Positions 26,311-34,470 of a stretch of 64,000 bases of DNA are shown piece by piece. Position 1 is the first letter of the stretch, and every line of letters starts with the position of its first letter. The stretch is from Martinezella lusitana. GTDB lineage: Bacteria > Pseudomonadota > Alphaproteobacteria > Rhizobiales > Rhizobiaceae. The stretch spans positions 156,015 to 220,014 of the forward strand of contig NZ_FMAF01000009.1 of NCBI RefSeq assembly GCF_900094565.1, read 5' to 3'. The notes under the pieces are model-generated. The model saw only the letters and a program-made list of their open reading frames with translations, made no database searches and was not told where the DNA came from. A program made the translations under genes and the position numbers.

Positions 26311-27196
26311 AGCGGCGCCCTCCCACACGTTCCGGCACGATGCCTGACTGCCGAAACAGAATGAAGGCGATCAACCCGCCGCCGGTCAGAAACAGCCGGC
26401 CGGCCGCGACATATTCGGTCGGCAGGCCGATCCAGTCCTTGACAAAAGGGATGAAGGCGAAGGCGAACTGCAGCAGAAAGGCACCGACGATGGCACCGGC
26501 ATTGTTGCCGAGACCGCCGACCACGATCATCGCCCAGATCAGAAAGGTTTCCGAACTATCGATCTGCTCCGGCCCGACGAAACTGACGTAATGGGCAAAC
26601 AGAAAACCAGATACCGCCGCCAGCACGCTGGATGCGGCCATCAACTGGCGCTTGAGGGCGATCGTATCGTAACCGAGCGAGGCGGCGAGCTGCGGTTCCT
26701 CTCGCATCATCCGGATCGACAGGCCATAACGGCCGCCGATCAGATGGCGGCATAACAACCCGGCGGCAACCACAAGCGCCAGAACAGTGACGAGGATGGC
26801 GATCTGCCGCGCCTGGCTGTCCAGACCTGGATAAAGCGGCGGGATGCCGCCGATACCCTGCGCACCACCGGTCAGCCAGTCCTCGTTGGTTGTGACGATG
26901 CGGATGACCTCTGCCAGCGCCAGTGTGACGATGCCCCAATAGTCCGCCTGGAGGTTGCGGCCGAAGCTTGCAAAAGCCCAGCCCAGCAGAGCGGCCGCGA
27001 ACATCGCGAGAACGAAGCCGGAAATCGCACCAAAGTCAAAATGGAAGGCGATCGCCGCACCATAGGTGCCGCAGGCAAACAACGCGATCTGGCCGAAATT
27101 CATCAGGCCGCCGAAACCGGCCTGAAGGTTGAGGCTCAATGCGAGCAGTGCGTAAAAGCCGGACATGATAGTGACGTGGACTATGAAATCAGACAC
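26303..27196 (-). CDS. branched-chain-amino-acid-type ABC permease (LivM-like), GTG start
   Basis: A 297-residue permease with multiple membrane helices (SGFYALLALSLNLQAGFGGL at the N-terminus; family-typical EEPQLAASLGYDTIALK coupling segment and GGLGNNAGAIVGAF). I place the start at a GTG at 27196: it overlaps the LivH-like stop inside GTGTCTGA, the same overlap seen at the next junction, and gives the expected N-terminus. The longer ATG-started reading frame would begin deep inside the LivH-like gene with non-family sequence. Confidence 0.88.
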   Translation of the reverse strand: MSDFIVHVTIMSGFYALLALSLNLQAGFGGLMNFGQIALFACGTYGAAIAFHFDFGAISGFVLAMFAAALLGWAFASFGRNLQADYWGIVTLALAEVIRIVTTNEDWLTGGAQGIGGIPPLYPGLDSQARQIAILVTVLALVVAAGLLCRHLIGGRYGLSIRMMREEPQLAASLGYDTIALKRQLMAASSVLAAVSGFLFAHYVSFVGPEQIDSSETFLIWAMIVVGGLGNNAGAIVGAFLLQFAFAFIPFVKDWIGLPTEYVAAGRLFLTGGGLIAFILFRQSGIVPERVGGRRYV

Positions 27197-28082
27197 GCTT
27201 GACCTCGCTGACGAACAGACCGCGCGGGCGCCACAGAAGCGCTGCGACCAGAAGAAGGAAGGAGATCGCGCTGGCATAGGCGACAGGCAGGAAGGCGGCG
27301 ACCTCTCCCATCAGCGGACCGAGATTGACGGCCGTCACGACCGTTTCCGCAGCTGAGATCAGCAGCGCGCCGGCAATGGCGCCGAACGGATTGCCGAGCC
27401 CGCCGAGAATGGCGGAGGCAAAGACCGGCAGCAGCAGGTCCATGCCGACCTGGATGTCGACTTCGCCCTTCAGCGCGATCGCAACGCCGCCGAGCGCCGC
27501 CATCACCCCGCTGATCAGAACGATGATGGTCTTCATCCGGCCGGTATCGATACCGGTGGCGTCGGCAAGCACTTCATTTGTCGATGTCGCGCGGATGCAG
27601 CGCCCAAGATCGGTGCGGAAATAGAGAAACGCGAAGACCCCAATCGCGGCCGCAACGATGGCGAAGCCGAGAAGCTGCGGTTCGGTGATGCGGGCATCGA
27701 GGATGCGGATGGGACGCGAGACCGGCAGCGCAAATCGGCTGGGGTTGGGGCCGACGGTGACGAGGAAGGCGGCGGAGAAGACCATGCTGACCGCCAGCGA
27801 TCCGATCATCGCCGTCGACGAACCGATCTTCAGCATCCGGTTGAACAGGAATTCGTTGAGAATGACCGCAAGCAAGCCTGTCAGGACGACGGCAAAGATG
27901 ATCGCGACGCCGACCGGCACGCCTGCCTTCTGCAGCGCGATCGCCAGGACACCGCCGGTCGCGGCATACTGGACGAGCGCGATATTGGGAAACTTCATAA
28001 GCGAGTAGACGGCACTCATGCCGATCGCCACGAGCATGAGGTCGCAGGCGCGCATCAGCACGTCGACAAGAAATTGAAACAT
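27189..28082 (-). CDS. branched-chain-amino-acid-type ABC permease (LivH-like)
   Basis: A 297-residue permease with about eight membrane segments, SAVYSLMKFPNIALVQYAATGG near the N-terminus, the RATSTNEVLADATGIDTGR coupling region and GGLGNPFGAIAGALLI. It forms the channel with the LivM-like protein. I prefer the start at 28082, with an in-frame ATG six codons upstream as an alternative. It follows the binding-protein gene by 83 bases. Confidence 0.9.
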   Translation of the reverse strand: MFQFLVDVLMRACDLMLVAIGMSAVYSLMKFPNIALVQYAATGGVLAIALQKAGVPVGVAIIFAVVLTGLLAVILNEFLFNRMLKIGSSTAMIGSLAVSMVFSAAFLVTVGPNPSRFALPVSRPIRILDARITEPQLLGFAIVAAAIGVFAFLYFRTDLGRCIRATSTNEVLADATGIDTGRMKTIIVLISGVMAALGGVAIALKGEVDIQVGMDLLLPVFASAILGGLGNPFGAIAGALLISAAETVVTAVNLGPLMGEVAAFLPVAYASAISFLLLVAALLWRPRGLFVSEVKRV

Positions 28083-28165
28083 GATTTTCGTCCGGTTCAA
28101 TCGGCAAAGATCGGAAGCGCCGGCATCCTATGGGTCTTCCCTCAGGACGCCGGCGCTGACGGTGC

Positions 28166-29260
28166 TTACTGGGTGGCGATGGCCTTGCCGCTTTCGATCT
28201 TCAGGCGAAGATAGGGCTGGGCGCTGCGCTGCCCGTCGGCATCCAATACGATCGGGCCGGTGGCGCCCTCGTAGCTCTTGCCGATTTCGGCAATCGCCGT
28301 TTCGATCTTCTGCGGATCGAGCGAGTTCGCCTTGTTGATGGCAGCGGCTACCAGCATGACGCCGTCATAGGCGAAGCCGTTGAAGGTCGAGGTGAAGCCG
28401 CCCTTGTATTTGGCCTCATAAGCCTTCTGGTAGTCGGCACCGTTGCCGCCGATATAGTTGAGATCCATGCCGATCTGGCCCTCGACATATTGCGGGTCGC
28501 TGTCGGCGGTGCACATGGTCAGATAGAGCCCGTACCATTTCTTGTCGTTGAGGCCGAGTTCGAAGCTTTCGCGATTGATGGTCGCCGATTCCTTGCCATA
28601 GGCGGTGTAGACATAGAGATCCGGCGCGCCGGCTCCGAGCTGCTGCAACTCCCGGCGATAGGTCGTCTGCCCTTCCGTATAAAGAACCGTCGAGGTGATG
28701 GCGCCGCCGAGCGCCTTGAACTTGGCGGCGAAGGCGTTGGCGATGCCCTGACCATAGGCATTGTTTGGGGCGATGACCGCAACCTTCCTGGCGCCGTCAG
28801 CAAAGACGTCCTGGGCGGCAAAAGTCCCGGAGACGTCATCGAGGCCGATGACACTGAAGGTGCCTTTGCCCAGCGTGCGGATCTGGGTGCTGGAACTGCC
28901 GATATTGATGTGCGCCCGGCCCTGCTGCAGCAGATATTGCGCAATCGGGATGGTGATGCCGGACGAGAACTCCCCGAGGATGGCGGGCACCTTGTCAACG
29001 GTGACGAGCTTCTTGGCCGCATCCAGCGCGGTTGCCGTGCGTCCGCCGGAATCCTCGGTGACGATTTTGAGCGGGTGACCGAGAACACCGCCGCCGGCAT
29101 TGATCTTCTCCAGCGCAAGTTCCATGCCTCGCCGCTGGTCTTCTCCCTGCGTCGCACTGGAGCCGGAAAGCGGAAGGATTGCGCCGATAACCGCTTCCTG
29201 CGCATAGGCTGCCATGGACAGGCCCAGAACGAACACGCCACTCAACAAAATGCTCTTCAT
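28166..29260 (-). CDS. ABC transporter periplasmic amino-acid-binding protein (LivJ/LivK-like)
   Basis: A 364-residue type-I periplasmic binding protein. The signal peptide is MKSILLSGVFVLGLSMAAYA, cleaved before QEAVIGAILPLSGSSATQGE, and the ligand fold includes INAGGGVLGHPLKIV and AVIAPNNAYGQG. It is the receptor for the LivHMGF-like importer and the first gene of that leftward operon. The start at 29260 follows AGAGGGG. Upstream lies a 214-base region shared with dadA that carries two copies of one palindrome. Confidence 0.92.
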   Translation of the reverse strand: MKSILLSGVFVLGLSMAAYAQEAVIGAILPLSGSSATQGEDQRRGMELALEKINAGGGVLGHPLKIVTEDSGGRTATALDAAKKLVTVDKVPAILGEFSSGITIPIAQYLLQQGRAHINIGSSSTQIRTLGKGTFSVIGLDDVSGTFAAQDVFADGARKVAVIAPNNAYGQGIANAFAAKFKALGGAITSTVLYTEGQTTYRRELQQLGAGAPDLYVYTAYGKESATINRESFELGLNDKKWYGLYLTMCTADSDPQYVEGQIGMDLNYIGGNGADYQKAYEAKYKGGFTSTFNGFAYDGVMLVAAAINKANSLDPQKIETAIAEIGKSYEGATGPIVLDADGQRSAQPYLRLKIESGKAIATQ

Positions 29261-29284
29261 GTCACACCCCTCTTGTTTGAGATT

Positions 29285-29298
29285 TATTGTCGACAATA
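29285..29298. promoter_or_regulatory. palindromic operator candidate, copy 1
   Basis: The 14-base perfect palindrome TATTGTCGACAATA lies 25 bases upstream of the binding-protein start. A half-like CGACAATA follows at about 29302. Sites of the TTGTNNACAA type are known for FCD-subgroup GntR regulators, and such a regulator is encoded two genes downstream of dadA. Confidence 0.7.
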
Positions 29299-29436
29299 GA
29301 AACGACAATAAATTTTCCCGTCAAGATGCACCGCAACATTTTTTTGCCATGCATCAATAGACAATCCAGTTATTCCCCGGATTCATCCACTTCCGGGAGA
29401 CGAAAAATCAATATTGACAGCGCGCACTCGGCATAT

Positions 29437-29452
29437 TTATTGTCGACAATAA
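29437..29452. promoter_or_regulatory. palindromic operator candidate, copy 2
   Basis: The 16-base perfect palindrome TTATTGTCGACAATAA lies 23 bases before the dadA start. Its inner 14 bases are identical to copy 1. Two copies, each close to one of the two divergent starts, fit repression of both operons by one dimeric regulator. Confidence 0.72.
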
Positions 29453-29474
29453 TTTCGACAGAGAGGAAATGATC

Positions 29475-30722
29475 ATGCATGCCTTGATCCTTGGCGGTGG
29501 CGTCGTCGGCATCACCACCGCCTATCAGCTGCTTCAGGACGGCCATGATGTGACGGTGCTGGAGCAGGAAAACCAGGTGGCGGAAAGCACCAGCTGGGGG
29601 AATGCCGGCATGATCGCACCCGGTCATTCTTTCGTCTGGTCGTCACCCGCCGCACCGAAGATCCTGTTGAAATCGCTTGTGCTGAAGAACCAGGCGCTGC
29701 GGTTCCGCCTCTCGGCCGATCCTCATCTCTACGGCTGGTCGTGGCGCTTCCTGATGCAATGCACGGCGCAAAAGGCGAGGTTGAACACGCTGCGCAAGCA
29801 TCGCCTGGCAACCCATTCGCAGGCCGTCCTGCAGGATGTGGTGGCCCGCGAGGGGATCGCCTATGACCGCACCACGTCCGGCATCATTTATTTCCACCGC
29901 AACAAGGCGGCGCTCGACAACGGCGTGCGCAACATGCGGCTTCTGGAAGGTGACGGCCAGCAGATAAGCATCATCGATGCCAACGAAATCGTGCGTCGCG
30001 AGCCTGCATTGCTCGGCTCGCGCAACCTCATCGCCGGCGGCATTCTCTGCCCCACCGACGAGACCGGTAGTTCGTCCAAATTCACCAAGGCGCTGGCCGA
30101 TATCGTCCGCAGCCGCGGCGGCCGCATCCTGACCGGCACCCGCATTCTCAAGCTGGAGCGCCGCGGCAACAGCGTTACCCGTGTCATGACCAACAAGGGC
30201 GAGTTCACCGCGGATAATTATGTGCTGAGCCTTGGCAGCGAAAGCCCATTGCTTGCCCGCACGATCGGGCTTTCGCTGCCCATCTACCCGATCAAGGGCT
30301 ATTCCCTGACGATCCCGATCGCCGATCCCGACCTGGCGCCCAAAGTGCCGGTCCTCGACGAGCACAATCTAGTCGCGATCACCCCGATGGGCGATGCGAT
30401 CCGCGTCACAGCAACGGCGGAGTTTGCCGGTTACGACCGGTCTCACAAGCCGTCCGATTTCGCCTTCATGATGGAGGTGACGCGATCGCTGTTCCCCAAG
30501 GGCATCGCCTATGATCGCGCCCATATGTGGGCGGGACTACGCCCCATGACGCCGGACAACCTTCCGGTGCTCGGCCGCCGGAACATCGACAACCTGTGGC
30601 TCAATACCGGGCATGGTCATATCGGCTGGACGATGTCGCACGGATCGGCGCGCATTATCGCCGACCTGATCGCGGGACGAAGCTCTCCTGTCGATCTGGA
30701 CAGCATCTCTCGCGCCGCCTGA
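29475..30722 (+). CDS. dadA: D-amino acid dehydrogenase small subunit-like flavoprotein
   Basis: A 415-residue FAD-dependent oxidase/dehydrogenase. The N-terminal dinucleotide motif ILGGGVVGITTAYQL and STSWGNAGMIAPGHSFVWSSP are typical of DadA, as are the C-terminal GLRPMTPDNLPVLG and NTGHGHIGWTMS. It oxidises D-amino acids to 2-imino acids and passes electrons to the respiratory chain. I chose the ATG at 29475 since GAGAGGA is then about seven bases away; the ATG at 29469 is too close. It is the first gene of a rightward set with RidA, divergent from the Liv-type importer. Confidence 0.87.
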   Translation: MHALILGGGVVGITTAYQLLQDGHDVTVLEQENQVAESTSWGNAGMIAPGHSFVWSSPAAPKILLKSLVLKNQALRFRLSADPHLYGWSWRFLMQCTAQKARLNTLRKHRLATHSQAVLQDVVAREGIAYDRTTSGIIYFHRNKAALDNGVRNMRLLEGDGQQISIIDANEIVRREPALLGSRNLIAGGILCPTDETGSSSKFTKALADIVRSRGGRILTGTRILKLERRGNSVTRVMTNKGEFTADNYVLSLGSESPLLARTIGLSLPIYPIKGYSLTIPIADPDLAPKVPVLDEHNLVAITPMGDAIRVTATAEFAGYDRSHKPSDFAFMMEVTRSLFPKGIAYDRAHMWAGLRPMTPDNLPVLGRRNIDNLWLNTGHGHIGWTMSHGSARIIADLIAGRSSPVDLDSISRAA

Positions 30723-30760
30723 CAGCAGCATCCCCATCAACCTACCGAAAAGGAAAAAAC

Positions 30761-31114
30761 ATGAACCAGATCACCCGATTTGGCGCAGGCCCCCGCATGT
30801 CGCAGGCCGTTGCTTACGGAAACCTCGTCTTTCTTGCAGGCCAGGTCGCCCTGCGTGCGCCCGGCGCCTCTATTGCCGAGCAGACGGCCGATATCCTCGC
30901 AAAAACCGACGAACTTCTGGCCGAAGCAGGCTCGGACAAGAGCAAGCTCATTTCCGCATCGATCTGGCTGACGGACATCGCGACATTCAACGAGATGAAT
31001 GCGGTCTGGGACGCATGGGTGGCGCCCGGTAACGCCCCTGCACGCGCCTGCGTCGAATCTAAGCTTGCAGCCCCGCAATTTACCGTCGAGATTGCCGTTA
31101 TCGCGGGCATATGA
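30761..31114 (+). CDS. ridA: RidA-family enamine/imine deaminase
   Basis: A 117-residue RidA (YjgF/UK114) protein with the family-typical N-terminus, VFLAGQVAL, and the C-terminal ARACVESKLAAPQFTVEIAVIAGI with the conserved arginine and glutamate region. RidA hydrolyses reactive 2-imino acids to keto acids and ammonia, exactly the product type made by DadA encoded 38 bases upstream. Strong AGGAAAAA ribosome site. Together they complete D-amino acid to keto acid conversion. Confidence 0.88.
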   Translation: MNQITRFGAGPRMSQAVAYGNLVFLAGQVALRAPGASIAEQTADILAKTDELLAEAGSDKSKLISASIWLTDIATFNEMNAVWDAWVAPGNAPARACVESKLAAPQFTVEIAVIAGI

Positions 31115-31121
31115 AGCGTTC

Positions 31122-31156
31122 CCGGTGCGGTCATCCTGGCATGGCCGCACCGGTTT
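31122..31156 (+). terminator. terminator-like hairpin after ridA
   Basis: The inverted repeat CCGGTGCGG and CCGCACCGG (9 perfect pairs) starts 8 bases after the ridA stop and is followed by TTTC. This fits partial or full termination of the dadA-ridA transcript before the regulator gene. Confidence 0.55.
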
Positions 31157-31227
31157 CAATTGACAGGCTGCATGGCATCAGCGCAATTGTCCGACCGTCC
31201 TGTCGCCACAACCTCGAGGATCAAGAC

Positions 31228-31908
31228 GTGTTGGCATCGAAACCTGCGAAGACCGGACCTCGTGTCTATGAGGAAATTCGCCGTATGGCGATGGAATACC
31301 GGTTCAAGCCGAACGAACGGATCAACGAACTGGAACTTGCGGCAAAGATGCAGGTCAGCCGCAGCCCGATCCGCGAAGCGCTGCAACGGCTCGTGACCGA
31401 AGGCTTGATCACGTTTCAGGTCAATCGTGGTTTCTTCTGCCGCGGCTTCGATGTCGAGGAAATCCTCAACCTGACCGATGTCCGCATTCTGCTGGAAGAG
31501 CGGGCGGTGCGACTGGCGTCGGAACATGCCTCGGATCTCGAATTGCGGGCGCTGTTCGACTGGTGGCAGAAGACCTCGGCCATGGCGGATGCCCTCTCCA
31601 GCGCGGACCTGACGGCCAAGGACGAGGAATTCCACATGCGTATCGCAAAGCTTTCAGGCAATCCCGAGCTTGCCAAGATGATCGAGGGCATCAACACCCG
31701 CATCCATTTCGTCCGGCAGATCGAAGTGGAAAAACATCGGCGTCTTTCAACCACCTATACCGAGCACAACAGGATTGCCGAAGCGATGCTGAAACGGGAC
31801 GGGCAGACGGCGTCGCAGATCATGGGCGACCATATCCGGATCAGCGCCGCCGACGCCACGGAAACGATGAAGGAAGGTCTTGCCCGTATCTTCATGCGGG
31901 AAGCCTGA
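31228..31908 (+). CDS. GntR-family (FCD subgroup) transcriptional regulator
   Basis: A regulator of about 226 residues. The N-terminal winged helix contains NERINELELAAKMQVSRSPIREALQRL and the C-terminal FCD domain has the metal-site pattern DEEFHMRIAKLSGNPEL and TEHNRIAEAML. Members of this group bind TTGTNNACAA-like operators and respond to carboxylates or amino acids. I suggest a GTG start at 31228 behind GAGG; an adjacent TTG is also possible, and the longer ATG frame starts inside the terminator region. It likely controls the divergent dadA and Liv-type promoters through the palindromes at 29285 and 29437. Confidence 0.85.
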   Translation: MLASKPAKTGPRVYEEIRRMAMEYRFKPNERINELELAAKMQVSRSPIREALQRLVTEGLITFQVNRGFFCRGFDVEEILNLTDVRILLEERAVRLASEHASDLELRALFDWWQKTSAMADALSSADLTAKDEEFHMRIAKLSGNPELAKMIEGINTRIHFVRQIEVEKHRRLSTTYTEHNRIAEAMLKRDGQTASQIMGDHIRISAADATETMKEGLARIFMREA

Positions 31909-31911
31909 ACC

Positions 31912-32856
31912 ATGTCCCTTATCGATGGCACGACCTCGCGCAGCACCTCCTGGACCAATCTCGGCAATCTGCTGGTCGTCTATCTCGTTTGGGGAAGCAC
32001 GTATTTCGCGGTCAAGATTGCCGTCACTGGACCACCCTCCATCGCGCCGTTGCAATTGCAGACATGGCGGATGTGGTCGGCATCTGCCCTGTTGATTGCG
32101 ATCGGCCTCTCTCGCACTCGACGCTTTCCCGTTCTTTCGGCAAAACAGATCGTCATCTGTGCGGCCTCCGGCATTCTGATGTGGGTGACGGGCAACGGAC
32201 TTGCGACGCTGGCATCCCGGCATGCAGCCTCGGGTTTCATCGTCATGGCCATGGGCATGATCCCGATCTGGACAACGCTGATCTCCAGCGTCATCGACCG
32301 CACGCCTCCATCGCGCAATGTGGTTGTGGGGCTGGGCATCGGCCTTTCCGGCCTGTTTCTTATCGTCGGGCCGCCGGTCTTCCTGGCCGGTTCAGCATCG
32401 GTCGAGACCGGATACGCGGTCTGGCTGGCATTCATTCTCTGCGCCGCAGGCCTGACATGGTCGATCGGCAGCCTGATCCAGAAGCCTTTATTTGCAGCCA
32501 CTTCGCCGGTCTGGTCTGCCGGACTGCAGACGCTGTCGGCGGCAATCGTTCTGACCGTCATCTGCTGGACGAGCCAGACATCTCTTTTGCCACCGGTTGA
32601 TATCGCTCCGGTCCAGCTGACGGCATTTTTATATCTGGCGATCTTCGGCTCCGTGGCCAGCCTTCTGGCCTATATTACGGTCATGAAGATCTATCCGCCA
32701 ACGGTCGTATCCACCTTCGCCTACGTCAATCCGCTGGTCGGCGTCGTGCTTGGATGGGTAGCGCTCGATGAGAAACCGGCGCTTCTCTCAATGATTGGGA
32801 TTGCACTGATCTTGGCAGGTGTATCGGCGATCATAGTTACGTCCCGACGCAGCTGA
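31912..32856 (+). CDS. EamA/DMT-family transporter
   Basis: A 314-residue inner-membrane protein with about ten hydrophobic segments in two EamA repeats. The N-terminal NLLVVYLVWGSTYFAVKIAV and the second-repeat LTAFLYLAIFGSVASLLAYI, ending in GVVLGWVALDEKP, are typical of the RhaT/YdcZ-like drug/metabolite transporter family, many of which export amino acids or metabolites. It lies three bases after the GntR gene, so it is cotranscribed with it and may export excess amino acid or a toxic intermediate. Confidence 0.88.
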   Translation: MSLIDGTTSRSTSWTNLGNLLVVYLVWGSTYFAVKIAVTGPPSIAPLQLQTWRMWSASALLIAIGLSRTRRFPVLSAKQIVICAASGILMWVTGNGLATLASRHAASGFIVMAMGMIPIWTTLISSVIDRTPPSRNVVVGLGIGLSGLFLIVGPPVFLAGSASVETGYAVWLAFILCAAGLTWSIGSLIQKPLFAATSPVWSAGLQTLSAAIVLTVICWTSQTSLLPPVDIAPVQLTAFLYLAIFGSVASLLAYITVMKIYPPTVVSTFAYVNPLVGVVLGWVALDEKPALLSMIGIALILAGVSAIIVTSRRS

Positions 32857-33024
32857 AATGTTTACGCTCTGTTTGCTCTTGAAAGCGATACGATGCGACG
32901 ACCCTGTTATTGCAAATCCTTTCTGCCAATAAATTCGTAAGGCAAACCAAAAACTTGCCTAAAGCGATGATGCTTTTCCGACGGGATCCTGGTCGTAACT
33001 GGTCTTGTTAATTCGTATTGTTCT

Positions 33025-33399
33025 TTAGCGCCGGATTGACTCCAGATGTGTCATGCCAAATCCTTCTGCATATTTGAGCCCGTAGCCGAGCGCTCTGTCT
33101 AGGCCGATATGGGCAGCCCATACCAATCCGACGGCCAACGCCACAGGCGCCTGACCAGCCATACCCCAAGCGATCAAAGCGAGCGGTGGGATGTACCAGT
33201 GGGCCGCGTTGTAAAGCGCGGCCCCCACCTTTTTCCCGGCTAGGTAGCCGACCATTGACAGGTCGGGGGCCAAGATCAGGACGGCAAACAACCACCAACT
33301 GGCATCCAGTTTGGCGTACCAAGCGGTGGCGACAACGAGTACCCCAAGCCCCTCAAGGCGAAGAAGCACCTTTGGTATTCCAGTGACGAAACCAGTCAT
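33025..33399 (-). CDS. DUF4260 membrane protein
   Basis: A 124-residue protein with about four hydrophobic helices and the DUF4260 features LLRLEGLGVLVVATAWY, FAVLILAPDLSMVGYLAG, NAAHWYIPPLAL and HIGLDRALGYGLKYAEGF. Its function is unknown. The start at 33399 follows GGAGATAGGG and starts the family domain. It is a single leftward gene between the D-amino-acid set and an IS6 remnant. Confidence 0.85.
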   Translation of the reverse strand: MTGFVTGIPKVLLRLEGLGVLVVATAWYAKLDASWWLFAVLILAPDLSMVGYLAGKKVGAALYNAAHWYIPPLALIAWGMAGQAPVALAVGLVWAAHIGLDRALGYGLKYAEGFGMTHLESIRR

Positions 33400-33535
33400 A
33401 ACCCTATCTCCAACTGTTATGTCGGAGTGATAACATCGACGATGGGCATACAAAATTGACTAAATTCTACTATCGGCTATTCAAAAATGAATATCTCGGT
33501 CTTTGAGACGCTTTGATGATGCCTCTGACTGACCT

Positions 33536-33650
33536 TTTGATCCGCCGCAAGAAAAAAAGCCGCCGCAATGCCAAGGCAGCCAAACGCCTGGTGCGCAAGC
33601 TGCTGAAGGGCTAAAGCCGTGCGCCACGCGTGATGGGTACCGACAAGCTT
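33536..33650 (+). pseudogene. IS6-family transposase remnant
   Basis: On the plus strand the frame reads LIRRKKKSRRNAKAAKRLVR then KLLKG, a stop codon, and APRVMGTDKL. This matches the central part of the IS6-family transposase encoded at 37379-38059 (SRRNAKAAKRLIRKLLKG, then TPRVMITDKL) but differs in many bases, so it comes from a different IS6 element. Both ends are missing and an in-frame stop is present. It lies directly beside the 3' end of the class II aldolase gene. Confidence 0.75.
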
Positions 33651-33657
33651 AACATGA

Positions 33658-34449
33658 TCAGTCTCGATAGTCCGGCGCCTCCCGGTCAAGCACGCGTCGA
33701 ATACTTGCCAGATGCATGCGCGCACTTTCCGGATCCCCTTCGCGCATCTGCCGCGCCGCTTCGGCAGCAACATGGGGCAAAACCGGCAGCAGTTTGCGGC
33801 CCGACCCCATTGCTTTCAGCTGAACTTCGGCAGCACGTTCGAGATAGTAGAGATCATCCCATGCTTCGGCGATATTGGGCGCACAGACCATGACACCATG
33901 GTTCTTCATAAACAGGATATCCTTGTCGCCGAGCACCGCTGCGATCCTGTCGCCTTCGCTTTCGTCCAGCGCCAGACCGTTGTAATTCTCATCCACCGCA
34001 ACACGGCCATAGAACTTGAGCGCGGTTTGCCCTGCCCAGACCAGCGGTTCGCCTTCCACCATGCTGAGCGCCGTTGCATTCGGCATATGGGTATGAAAGG
34101 CAGCCCCCACCCGAGGGGCCATCTTCTGAAGGCGGGCATGGATGTAGAAAGCGGTCGCTTCCGGCACGCCGTCGCCGGCGACCACATTGCCCTCGAAATC
34201 GCAGATCAGCAGTGATGAAGCCGTTGCCTCCTGGAAGGCCCAGCCAAGACGGTTGACGATAAAGAGATCGGGGTGGCCGGGAACGACGGCCGAGAAATGG
34301 TTGCAGATCCCCTCTTCCAACCCCAGCCGCGCCGCCATCCGCAGACAGGCAGCCAGATCAACCCGTGCCTGCCATATCTCATCGGTCTCCAGCGAGACAT
34401 TGCGGCGAACAGCGGCATTTGCCTTTGAGACATTCAGTTCGTGAGCCAT
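33658..34449 (-). CDS. class II aldolase/adducin-family protein
   Basis: A 263-residue cytoplasmic zinc-type aldolase-fold protein. Metal-ligand motifs are GAAFHTHMPNATALS and the later NHGVMV; the N-terminal substrate-loop segment is GLEEGICNHFSAVVPG. Homologues include L-fuculose-phosphate aldolase and many proteins that act on hydroxy- or keto-acids. The start at 34449 follows a strong GGAGGTGG leader. It is downstream of a HAD hydrolase gene (gap 21 bases), forming a leftward pair divergent from a LysR gene. The exact substrate is not evident. Confidence 0.87.
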   Translation of the reverse strand: MAHELNVSKANAAVRRNVSLETDEIWQARVDLAACLRMAARLGLEEGICNHFSAVVPGHPDLFIVNRLGWAFQEATASSLLICDFEGNVVAGDGVPEATAFYIHARLQKMAPRVGAAFHTHMPNATALSMVEGEPLVWAGQTALKFYGRVAVDENYNGLALDESEGDRIAAVLGDKDILFMKNHGVMVCAPNIAEAWDDLYYLERAAEVQLKAMGSGRKLLPVLPHVAAEAARQMREGDPESARMHLASIRRVLDREAPDYRD

Positions 34450-34470
34450 GGTTATCTCCACCTCCTTAAG

